DNA of 64,000 nucleotides from Rosellinia necatrix (taxonomy: Eukaryota; Ascomycota; Sordariomycetes; Xylariales; Xylariaceae): the NCBI GenBank assembly GCA_021209875.1, contig JAGYVD010000002.1:6448001-6512000 (forward strand). The letters run 5' to 3'. Under the pieces are notes generated by a model. The model saw only the letters and a list, made by a program, of their open reading frames with translations. It was not told where the DNA came from and did not search any database. Both the position numbers and the translations under genes were made by a program. Numbering within the stretch: the stretch's first letter is position 1; the number at the start of each line of letters is the position of its first letter. Below are positions 48,936 to 59,037 of this stretch, one piece after another.

Positions 48936-49592
48936 ATGGCCGCTGCTCCCGGCCAGACTGGCGGTCGATCGCCAGAAGCGCGCGCCCGAGCGTCGGACCT
49001 GAGGAGACTGTCCCCGTTTAAGCAGCCGCGGTCAAACACGTGGATGGTCCCGCTGCCCGCGGGGGCCGTCTCGACGCTACTGCAAGGGTTCCGCGGGTCG
49101 TCCCAGGACGACAGGTACTTTGTGTACGCAGACGGGCCGAGCGATGACGAGGACGAGGTCGTCGTGCATATCCACCGGAGCTGGACGGGATCCGCGCTAG
49201 CAGAACTGACGATCAAGGTTCCCCGTCGCGACGATAATCCTGACGGGGGAGGAGAACTTGACCTGGACGGGGACGGCGCCAGGATCACGAGAATCACGTA
49301 CGAGGCATCCCAGGCGAGGTGGGATTACGAGTTGATCGGCCTCGCGAACCTGGATACGGCGAAGGGCTTCGCCATGCACGTCTGCGGCGACTGGGTGTTT
49401 CACGTGCGGTTCCCGAAGCCGATCTGGAACGATGTCGAGGCGCGGTTCAAGAAGGCCACACAGAACTTCTCCGCTTATGTCGAAGCGCTGGAGGAAGGGG
49501 GGTCGAAAGAGCTGGTTGGGGGGGGGAAACCGGTGAACTCGCATAGAGGAGTTGAGCCTTGTTGTTGTTGTTATCGTTGGAGTCTAGTGTAG
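48936..49592 (+). CDS. Hypothetical protein
   Basis: Single frame of 218 residues beginning MAAAPGQTGG. After a Ser/Arg/Pro N-terminus, a folded part follows from about residue 35. It is rich in strands (SNTWMVPLPAGAVSTLLQGF, VVVHIHRSWTGSALAELTIKV) and ends in an amphipathic helical part (WNDVEARFKKATQNFSAYVEALEE). No family is named with confidence. Coding is supported by length, strong GC third-position bias and amino-acid composition. A G9 homopolymer at about 49517-49525 lies just before the C-terminus. The residues after it, including CCCCY from a TTG repeat, look unnatural, and in the +1 frame the protein would stop about eight codons later. The true end is therefore uncertain. Confidence 0.62.
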   Translation: MAAAPGQTGGRSPEARARASDLRRLSPFKQPRSNTWMVPLPAGAVSTLLQGFRGSSQDDRYFVYADGPSDDEDEVVVHIHRSWTGSALAELTIKVPRRDDNPDGGGELDLDGDGARITRITYEASQARWDYELIGLANLDTAKGFAMHVCGDWVFHVRFPKPIWNDVEARFKKATQNFSAYVEALEEGGSKELVGGGKPVNSHRGVEPCCCCYRWSLV

Positions 49593-50402
49593 TGCCACCA
49601 CTACGCTGCTTCTACTTGCGCACCGGCGATTTTCGATCCTTCTTGCTCGATGATATATGTAAGTGGTGCCGAAGGCAGAAAGTTTCCCTGCGCTACTCAT
49701 GTGGTATGTATGTATATATCATAATATGTATGCATCTCTAGCGTACGGTAGGCCAATTGCTTTTTAGTCGCATCCTTCCCAAGAGATTCGTGAGATGGGT
49801 TCAGGTGCCAAGACTCGAGGGATGGCTGGCGCCAATAGTGGTAATTGCAGGATGGATTGCGCGCGGTTACGGGACAAGACGCGACCATGCGCAGACTGGA
49901 TCATTAAGGACGCGGGAGGGGGAGCCGCCCGCCATTGGACGGCTGGCTGGCTTGTTTGCATGTCGGATGCCTGGGTCGCTCGGAGGACGCGAGATTCATC
50001 TGAACGTGGCTGCGACGATCGTGGTAGAATCTGGACAATACAACGGTGTTGCGGTGGAAGTATGGCGAGCCCGGCCTATTAGATACGTGCCCGGGTGCAC
50101 GGCCCTAAAAGAGGCAAGCCGCCCCGAGAGCGTGGTGGAAATGGCGTATGAGAGATTGTCAAAAGCTGAAAGGGAGCCAGCCTCATCTAAGGTTGCAGAA
50201 GACGAACGAGGAACGAGGCTTTGTCGCCGTTCGACTTTCGAACATATGTATAGGGAAGAAGTGCTGCCATGTCGACCATCTCGTCGTCGCAACTATGTCG
50301 ACCATCGACCGGTTCCTTGGTACATCTACACTATAAAACAATACATCTCCGTCTCTGGCTTATTCGTGCGAGGGTAAGTCACTTTGCCGTTGCCTGGAAG
50401 CC
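49593..50402. other. Upstream region of the lectin-like membrane protein gene
   Basis: A 206-codon frame at 49757-50377 opens with TTG, has no domain and unusual composition, and is not accepted as a gene. TATAAAA at 50332-50338 is a plausible TATA box 65 bp before the next ATG. Confidence 0.45.
50332..50338 (+). promoter_or_regulatory. TATA box of the 50403 gene
   Basis: TATAAAA lies 65 bp before the ATG, with a CT-rich leader (CATCTCCGTCTCTGG) between them. Confidence 0.45.
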
Positions 50403-51953
50403 ATGATTCGAAGCGCGGCACACGGCCAGTTTGGCGGCAGCAGTAGCGGCGGCGAGATATACAGCACCCTGGAAGTCAAGCCGTCCGTGTACAGCACCCT
50501 CGAGGTCCGCGGCGACAATTACCAAGGTTATGCCTCCGACGTGCCGAACCAGGGCTACAAGGCGCTTCCCGGGCTCCCCTTTATCGCCGAGCACGACGGC
50601 CTGCACGTCGTCGGACAGCAGCAATCTCCCAGCCCAAGTCTGGAACCCAGCGTCACGGTGACCGGGGGCAGGATCATCTGTGGCCTCCGCGCGCGCACCT
50701 TCTGGATCGTGCTCGCCGTCGTGGTCGTGGTCGTCGCGGGTGCCGTCGCGGGAGGCACGGCCGCGGCGCTCATCTTGCGGGACAACCCGAAGGCGGTCAT
50801 GGCGGGCACGAGGCTGTCCTCGACGTACTTCGACGACGACTCTGGGAACGACAACTACCTGCTGCTGTACCAGCTAAACAACAAGGCCATCTACATGTCG
50901 GCGTTCAACTCGTCGACAGGGGCGTGGGTCGTGTCGCCCGTCGTGGATGGCACGACGGAGGCTGGCGGCGGCTTGGAGGACGTGGTGAAGGGCACGGCGC
51001 TGAGCATCAGCCGCTACGGCAGGACTAATTCGGTGAGTACGGGCTTTGTCTGACAACTGGGAGATCATTATCGGCAGAGTCACGGACCAAGTGTCGTCCC
51101 TTCTTGTCCATGCGTGTTCTAATCCACGTTATCAAAAAAGGGGGATATACACGTATACTGGCAGAGCACCACCGGCACTGTGCGATCTCTGGTATACTCG
51201 AACCTCTCGACCACCGAGCCGGCCGCGCCAGACGGCTGGACAGAAAGCCAGAAACGGGCAGACTTCAAGACGGCCGCGCCCGGCGCCTCCATCGTCTCCT
51301 ACGGCAACACGTGCTACGATTGCGCGAACGGCATATACTACTTCTGCCAGCTGCCGACAGGGCGCATCACGGGAGCATGGTCGTCGCCGAGGTACAGAGC
51401 CAGCGACGGTGATCCGGAGTGGAATACGGTCGATTTCCTCAACGACGTCGCCCTCCCGGCCATGCAGACGTCGATGGCGGTGGTGTCCACCCCATCGCTG
51501 GGGTCCACGGGCGAGCTCAGCCTATTTGCGCAGAGCGAGGCCGGCCTGCTGACGCATATCGCGTTCGACGGGAGGAGCAACTACAGGGAGTACCCGCTGG
51601 AGACGAATTTCAGCTCCGTGGCCGCCATCGCCGCGGTTTCGCACGGGTTCATCGACGGCGACGGCGACCTGGCGCTGGGCATCCGGGTCCTGACCGTGGA
51701 GCCGTCGGCCCCGGTCTACCTGACGTACTTTCGGGACGACGCCTGGGACCCGGCGAGGGAGGTGAGCGAGATGAGCGACTGCTCCTCGAGGGCGAGCATC
51801 GCCACGAACGCCGGGTTCAGGGTGTACTGCGTCGTCGATGGGAGCCGGGGCGGTGTCGAGATTGCGGAATGGAGGGGCCAATCGGACCCGAAGGGGAATG
51901 CCTCGGATTTCACGAATTACGAGCGCGTCGGGACCGTCATAACTTCGGTGTAG
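50403..51953 (+). CDS. Type II membrane protein with fucose-lectin-like ectodomain
   Basis: Exons 50403-51032 and 51165-51953 give 472 residues. The 132-bp intron has a GTGAGT donor and GGCAG acceptor and joins in phase 0. Residues 1-98 are cytosolic, with Tyr-containing repeats (IYSTLEVKPSVYSTLEV). Residues 99-125 form one membrane helix (FWIVLAVVVVVVAGAVAGGTA). There is no cleavable signal, so the large C-terminal part faces outside. This part repeats strand-rich units with acidic and aromatic turns (NDNYLLLYQLNNKAIYMSAF, TGELSLFAQSEAGLLTHIAF, PVYLTYFRDDAWDPAREVSE). The pattern resembles the six-bladed propeller of fungal fucose-specific lectins, placed behind a membrane anchor as in many ascomycete paralogues. 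Two cysteines in CYDCANGIYYFC could form a disulphide. Sugar binding is inferred, not shown. Confidence 0.78.
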
Positions 51954-53418
51954 ACGGCCCGTCAAACCCGGTTTATCATCGCGACAGACATGGTTCACGG
52001 GACTGTTTGTCTCGGCAGGTCACGGGAACCCTCCGGGTAAAGAACTCTACTGGATTCTGGCTCACGGGATCAGCATAGGATCCTTTACAATCCTCGCTCG
52101 TTAGGTCGGCCGTCTTGTATAAGAGGGGAGGTTGGCGAGAAAGCGGTCGGTCGGACTGCCCGTTTAGTGCCAAGGCGGAACGGGGTGTTCGCGAGAGGAC
52201 AATGTGTTGAAGATTGATCACGTCCCCGACGCGGCGGCCTTGTTAGTGTTGGTTCTAGAACCTTGGTATAGTTTAGATATCAACCAGAGCTGGCGTCATC
52301 GTCGCAGTCCCAGCATTCCCCGTAGACAGACAGATATAACGCCGCGAGAGGAGAGGGCGCCTCGCTTCGCATTCGGGGTTAGGCAAGTCGGGCGCGTCGA
52401 GTAGGATGTTCGGGGAGTTAAGACCAGGTGGTACCTGCCGGCGGGCCGTAGACGGGCTACGCAAACGACCCGTTGATAGCGCCCTGGGGGGCCAGACGGG
52501 GACTAAGGAACGGGCCATGGCGTAGGTAGTTATGTGTAGTTGTGCTGTAATGATCAATTGGCAAATGCAGGGGTATTGCGGCTGCCAAGGGGAAGAACCA
52601 AGAGAGAGAAGCCTCGGCGGTTATTATATATGCACCTAGGTACTTAAAGTAGGTACGTAGTACACTATGTATGAATTTCAGCTTGTGTAAAGGGAGGTGC
52701 GACCCACGGGTGTCGGGTGGTTACCTAGGTACCTACTACGGTGGACTCCCATGTCAATTCCCAGATCCATCCCAACTCAACTACCTACAACTTCGCCCTC
52801 TATCGCTATACTTGACTGCTTATATTCGTCCTATTTTCCTTAGAACGCGGTACAACGGCAAAAGGTCGTTAAAAAAAAAAAGGAGCATCGGCAAATCCGT
52901 GAGCGCCAATCAAGCTTTGAGTAAATAAAATCTTGTATTCTTTTTTAGCCCGTCTTTAAACCACCCATCTAATGTGATCTTCGGTCATTGACCCATTAAC
53001 TTAACCCGTTATCGTTGAATTAGACGGAGGAATCTACACTCGCCTACATACCCTACCATGTCGGCGGGCAGTGGTAACATCAAACCCGACTCTGATAATG
53101 TGAAAATCGGGATTTCATCTATCCAATGAGAACTATTGCTCGAGAGCCATTTCTTTTCACGATTTTCTTAGTATAATTGACGGCACCCATCCAGGTCCGT
53201 CCTGGGTGCAATTTGTGGCTGAATGCCACGCCAGGGGATTCGTCTTCGTGGCGAACCATGATGCTTCCCTGGTCAGGGTGAGCAGTATAAGCTGGTCCTA
53301 TAAGACCTCCTCGTTATAATATCCCCTCGTGGCCATCTGTGAGACGGGACCCTTTTTATCATTTAACATCATTAATATCATTCATCGTTTGCGTTGTCGA
53401 TGGACGAGGCGTGAGACC
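51954..53418. other. Intergenic region
   Basis: No gene is supported. CACCTAGGTAC and TACCTAGGTACC motifs lie at about 52632 and 52724. An A11 run is near 52870. The leader of the next gene contains no other notable signal. Confidence 0.45.
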
Positions 53419-55428
53419 ATGACGCCTCCAGTCGCCGCAAAGAAATTCATATGTACCGACTGTCCGGCCGAGTTCTCGCGCAAGGACCACGCCAAGAGAC
53501 ATAAGCTCAGTCATGAGCGGCCGGAATTCGCATGTCCACATGCCAATTGCGGCCTGCTCTTTCACCGCCGCGATGTCCTGCGGCGACACGAAGCCGTACA
53601 CCGGCCTGAGAACGCCGAGAGGCGGAGGCGCCCGCGCCGCGGACCACTACCGCTGGCATTGCCCAGATCCGAACGGCGGCAGCGACAGCGACAGCGACCA
53701 CTGCCCCCGTCCGAATCTCGTGGAACACAGTCGGCGCCTGTGGCCGAATGTAATTCGACCAGAGAGCATAATCGCTTCAATGCGCTCGATGGGCAAATGA
53801 ACAGCAGTCGAGAATGGGATAATAGTCACGAGGGTGATGAAGAGGAGGACGACGAGGACGACGTCGACCCGGCGTGCTTATGCCATGTGCACAACGGCAC
53901 GGTCTGTGTCCCCTGCAGCTCCGAGCTCATCCGTCTCGCAGAGGGCCGCATCCCAGCCGAATCACAAGAAGCGATCAAGTTCTGCATGACACACTACATC
54001 CAATCGCAGCTGAAGTGGTTCCCGTTCATCCGCCCCTCGTCACTGCGCACGGGCTGGCTTCATACGGGTCGCGCGCTCATCCTGGCGGCGCTGGGCGCCC
54101 GGGGGATAAAGGAGTACAAGACGCTGTCCGCGGAGCTGTGGGAAGAGGCGGTCCGCCGCGTCGGGCCCCGGGTCTTCTCGGCGGCGTCGGGAGCTGGCCT
54201 GCTGAGGAATTTCCAGACCAAGATTCTCATCGTAGAGTACCTGCAGTGGTCCGAGGACAACCGGTTCCCTCTCTGGACGAGGCCGATGCTCGAGGAAATG
54301 GCCCACAGGGAGGCGTATAACTTAATGGACATGTTGATAGATGTGTCTCGTGAGAGCGCGGCTGATGCATCTGTCGAATATGAGCTACGCCGCGAGGAGA
54401 TCCGGTGGACGCTGTGGAAATTCTACTGTGCTATGACACGGGCGACTCTGTTGGACATCAAGCTGCACCCTCCGCGACTGTTCCAGACCCTCGAATTACC
54501 CGGCAGCCCAAATGAAATCTTAGCGTTATCGAGATGCAGTGACGGAGGGGACAACACCGACTTTGTAGGGAGCATGTATCATGGTTGTGGCTTGACGCTA
54601 CCGCAGGTGCTAGGCGCGTTAATCGCCGACGACCACAGCCGGATCGCGCTGCCCGATATGCTCTCTATGACCGGCCAGGACATCGTCCTTCACGCCATCC
54701 TATACTTGTCGGATAACATGGTCGAGAGTCCCGCTGATGACCAAGTCGCCGGACGGGATCCCCTCGGATGGCACGTAGAAACGCGAGAGCGGCTCTATCT
54801 CCTCGTGGTCCGATGGCGCCAGTGTTTTTGGGTGCCGCCAGAGGTTCTCTGGGCCGCCCCATTCCCGGAATTCGGCAGACTTCAGAGCATCATGTTTATC
54901 GTCTACCTGGCAGTTCGGATCAGCCAGCCCATCCGCGACGCGCTGGGTGGTCTTCATCGCCAGCGCTATGCCCACTATGCGATGCGCTGTATTGCCACTA
55001 TACATATGAACATGAAGAACAACAGTCTCATAGAGGTGCGTTGGATCGTAGGAGGTTGTTCTCTGCAAAGCATTATTGTTGATCCCGGGCTAATAAACCG
55101 TCTCTGAAGACAGATCGCGGCAAAGGGGCGCTGGTTCTTCGATGGGGCGGCTGCGCGGTCCGGAGGTCTCACCGCAAAGTATACTGTGGAGTGGTTCCGT
55201 GATCGAGCCATTTTCGGGTTTGGGGATGAAGATATCGAATTTTTGCAAGATCTTGAGAGCGTGATGGCGCATTATTCGTATGTGGGATCTTATAGCGGAG
55301 TGTCGTACTCTCCTACCCGGTTAGCACAGCTCGAGCGCTCAGTCCAACATCTCTGGACGACAATATTAGGTACCGATACATGGCTTAGTGGTCAGTCCGA
55401 GGGAATCTTATTATCGGGCCGTTCGTGA
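53419..55428 (+). CDS. C2H2 zinc-finger fungal transcription factor
   Basis: Exons 53419-55035 and 55114-55428 give 643 residues. The 78-bp intron has a GTGCGT donor and GCTAAT branch and joins in phase 0. Two classical fingers open the protein: Cys12-Cys15-His28-His32 and Cys39-Cys44-His57-His61. A basic/Pro-rich linker and an acidic stretch (GDEEEDDEDDVD) follow. From about residue 170 comes the fungal-specific regulator domain usually coupled to Zn2Cys6 clusters (FCMTHYIQSQLKWFPFIRPS, HTGRALILAALGARG, FYCAMTRATLLDIKLHPP). The open frame extends left to a GTG at 53329, but 53419 is the first ATG and gives the expected finger-proximal start. The C2H2-plus-regulator layout is common in Pezizomycotina. 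Target genes cannot be deduced, although such proteins often control carbon use or secondary metabolism. Confidence 0.88.
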
Positions 55429-57056
55429 ATCGCGGCGTCTTCGCCTGATGGGGTGCCAGGTAAAGGGGGAATACCTCAGTTGCTCATTAAGGTATATGAT
55501 GCAACACCAATCATCACAAGCATCGAGCGTAACCCTATAGCCTCTATGCAATAAACTAGAAATATGATAGATAAATTGAAAAAGCATAGAAGAGTCAGAG
55601 GTTGTTGTTGGTGTGGCCTCATCCATGAGGTGGCCGTGTTCAGGGGCTCTACTAAGCAGGCAACCCGAGCATATGCACCCTACATCATCATAAGCAAAAT
55701 ATTACATCTATGTATTTGGAGAAGATTAGAAACGCACGATTACTGAGATTCACCCCCGACCGACCAGGGCTTCCGAGGGCAGAGCTCCCCGCGATAAGTT
55801 CCCCCACTGTAACATATCAGGACAGAGTCGGCGGCACATTGCTACCTACCGCGCTATCGGGGTCACAAGATTAGACATACCTGCCTCGTACGGTGGGGGA
55901 CTCTCATGGCGCCTAACACACGGCATGAGAAGAAATGAAATGGTGCTTCATTCTCGGCATCGCTAGAAAATTCATAGTGGTGTACCATGGCAGGTAAGAT
56001 GGGCTAGTCAGCCATTTTAATCGCCTTGATAAAAACTCTCTTGCATAGCCCATGCTGAAAAGCATGCCTCAAACTCTCAATAGCCACCTAATCTTGGTTG
56101 GGGTGAGGCGGGACTGGAGGGGCCTTTCGCTGTCGCTCTTTTGATGCCGGATAGGCTGATTGGTATAGTGTATACCGAAAAACTTCAATGGCATTGTCGT
56201 TTACTACGTCGTCAATGCACCTTGAGAGAGCAAAATCAGATCCGAGTTATTGCCCCTAGATACCCGACGAGATGAAATCACCTAATGCGTAATTTGACTT
56301 AATATGATCATACTGTGGAATGGCCGTCGAGAAGGAACTAGAGTCTAACGCAATCCGATAGGCAACCCATTTTCTGAGGTCATTAACGCGCCCGCTCTGA
56401 AACCGGACTGAGAGACCAGAGAGCGCGACGCGTGCGCTGTGCAAAACCGCGACGTGATGCGTCGTGGGCCCTATCGTACACGGTAGATAAGGGATGTCAT
56501 GACCCTCGCTGACCCGGCTGCCCAAGGGTCCAGGTGTGTGAGACATGAAGCAGGACCCCGAATGACCATTGGCGTTGCAATCTCGAACCCTTCAGACACC
56601 TAAGTGACGGCCATGTGGCTTCTATAGCTCGTTTAGACTGGAATCTACCTAGAGCTGGGCTATTGCACTTACGATGCGGCCGCCATCGTTCTGGCCGGAC
56701 GACCCGCTGAGACATGGTTTCTCTGTATGAGAGAGCGCACCACGTGGTGGCTTGGGAGGGAATTCTCGACCATTATATTTGCAAATGCGTTCTCGATGGC
56801 GGTCAATCTACCGCGCGCGATTCTTCCACCTATAGAGCCCTCCCTGTGACGTGTCGAGCCCGTCGCGTTGAGGTAAATATAAGAGTCCATCTGAACGCAA
56901 ATCTAGAAATCGCCTCTTCACCCCCAGAACAGCAACAGCAACAGCATCCACGATAAGAGCACGCAAACACCCTCTTGAACAATCTCGTTCTAGACCAGCA
57001 CCGTCTTCCAACGTCTTCTTCTCCACACAACCATAACCACAACCACAACCTTCAAA
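55429..57056. other. Intergenic region
   Basis: No gene is supported in about 1.6 kb. Small frames overlap on both strands without domains. A CAACAGCAACAGCAACAGC repeat (about 56930-56948) and a CCATAACCACAACCACAACC tract (57031-57050) lie in the likely leader of the secreted-protein gene. AAATATAAG at about 56875-56883 is a weak TATA candidate. Confidence 0.45.
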
Positions 57057-57611
57057 ATGCGTTCCAGCTCACTCATCAGCGTTCTCGCAGTAGCAGCAGT
57101 TCACTCTCTGCCGATAGCACCGTTCAACGACTCCATCCTCGACAACCTCCAAGACCTGATCTACAAGAGCGTTGGGAACCTTTTTAATTATCCTTTCGGT
57201 GCCTATGGCTATGGAGGACCCGGCTGCTACTCTTGCAACTTTGATTCCAAGTTTTGCGTGTCCCAGTGCCTAGGAAACTGCGTCGGAGGGGCCGATGAAG
57301 TAAGAACTAACCCAGAAACTCCCGACGACTTCTCTTCCTATCATCCAGATCCGCCATCCCGTCTCCATGGTCACTCGAGAATGGCATTGCTGACATCTTG
57401 ACTTTCAGTGCTCGAACTGCCTATCATCGTGCTGTAAGTGTCCCGAGAGTATTACCCAGCAGCCGACATCTCTTGCTAACACCTCCATGTAGGGAGAGAC
57501 AGCGGCTGTTTCGGCGGGAACAGAAATGGCAACGGAGCCGACCCGAAGCAGAGCCCTCAAGGCTCTGAAGAGCCCAAAGACGAACCGGCCCCAGTCCAAC
57601 CGGCCCCCTAA
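57057..57611 (+). CDS. Small secreted Cys-rich protein (effector-like)
   Basis: Three exons (57057-57299, 57409-57433, 57493-57611) give 128 residues. The middle exon is only 25 nt and encodes CSNCLSSC. Introns of 109 and 59 bp have GTAAGA and GTAAGT donors, and the second has a GCTAAC branch. An N-terminal signal peptide is clear (MRSSSLISVLAVAAVHSLP). A Gly/Tyr turn region (FGAYGYGGPG) is followed by nine cysteines within about 40 residues, in CYSC, C-x3-C-x3-C, C-x2-C-x3-C and C order. The C-terminus is a disordered Pro/Glu/Lys tail (EEPKDEPAPVQPAP). Size, signal peptide and cysteine density match candidate effectors or other apoplastic proteins. There is no recognised family. The splice model rests on frame continuity and consensus sites; the 25-nt exon is the least certain part. 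Confidence 0.72.
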
Positions 57612-59037
57612 TGCGGTAGCACGAGAACATCACAACTGAAGGTAGTAGGCACGGGACGATATCACGGAGGTGTACGGAGATGGACTATTGGAAGTAATGG
57701 GCGTGGCATCGAAGGAAGACGGACGGCGAAAAGCATCTTGTATTGCATAATTGGGTGGCGCATCATTTGTTTCTCGATCTTTTGCTGCATTGGACATAGG
57801 TCCAGATTCTAGATCTCCAGAGGATGGGAGGTTGGTTAATAATGATACCATTATTCTTTTTATTCGGAATCGACTTGATTTCTTCTATGTCTGGCGACAA
57901 TCTTTTATCACCTAATGAAGCATTGGTCGTGGGCAGCAAGGAGGTAACGTAGGTGCCTACCCAAGTACCTAGGTAGCTAAGTATTTAAGGTTTATTAGGG
58001 CATTCAGTACGAGAACTTCGTGGCTACCTACCTTGCGTGCTTATTAGGCTCAATAATTGGTGTAAATACCTTGATACAGTGCACTTGATATAGTTTAGAA
58101 TACGCACTGTATCTGCCTCATTGAATGAGACGGGAGAGTTTAGCTGGTGAGTCACAATAGGCAGGCGGCAGTGACTGCCATAGCACGGAGAGTGCCGGGC
58201 CCCACTCTAGGCACCAAGCCTAGGTATAAATAAGTCTCCTGCGCCCCAAGTCTCTGGCCTTCTCTTCTTCTTTTTCTTCTCCATCCCAGTGCACGGGCTT
58301 TACGCGTCACAATGAGGAGCAATCCGAGTGCGTGTTTTTGCTAGTTGAAAACTATACTATGACCACTCCTATTTGGCTTCGGCCGGGTAGGGAATTTTTG
58401 TAACACGAATGAGCTCCTTCTCATCCTCATTTTTCTGTCTTTTCATTGCCATCTATCCCTTGCGGATAGAGGTGAAGAAGAGTCTTGACCGCCACTGCTG
58501 GCGGTACTGGCGGTATCGGCTGGAGCGACGGCAATGCAATATCTGCTCGGTACAGCTCATGCTTCCTTCCAGGGCACTAGATTATATTGTCGCCTAATGG
58601 ATTGTGGTCTCGGTGTCGCGGGCGCGTATGTGAGTACACGACCACACCACAGATCTTTTCGTGACCTCTCTCCCCGTTGGTGTTGGGATATGCCTCTATC
58701 GCGTCTCGCCCCTCGCCCTGTGTCACGCCACGCGTTCTTACTATTGGTAGATTTTGCGCCTGAGGTCCGCAGCACCGTAAAACCACGCTTCCGTCCTAAT
58801 CGCGTGCACGTCGTCGATGAACCTCAGCTTGGACAGCTCTATAACATAAGCCCTCAACACACGTAAAAGGACCAATGCTACATATTCGAGAAACGCCTAC
58901 AATAGGGTATGATACATATTCAGTCCGCCCGAGCACACAGGAAAACAATAGCCTACCAAAAATAACCCAGTTCATGATATTCATATCCAGTCCTCATTTG
59001 TAAAATGCAGCCCTTCCCATCCTCGCCCGCATCCACC
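57612..59037. other. Intergenic region with an orphan core promoter
   Basis: CTACCCAAGTACCTAGGTAGC lies at about 57958. TATAAATAA at 58225-58233 is followed by a strong CT-rich tract (58256-58285) and an ATG at 58311, the layout of an active fungal promoter. Yet no domain-bearing frame follows. A spliced short frame (58311 joined to about 58460-58597, ending IVA) is possible but has no good branch site. It is left unannotated as CDS. Confidence 0.4.
58225..58233 (+). promoter_or_regulatory. TATA box without an assigned gene
   Basis: TATAAATAA is followed at 58256-58285 by a CTTCTTCTTTTTCTTCTCC-type pyrimidine tract, the typical start-site environment of fungal genes. The downstream transcript is not identified. 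Confidence 0.4.

Noticed and set aside
49757..50377. 206-codon frame on the plus strand
   Set aside because: It opens with TTG, has no ATG nearby, no domain and mixed composition, and overlaps the promoter of the next gene.
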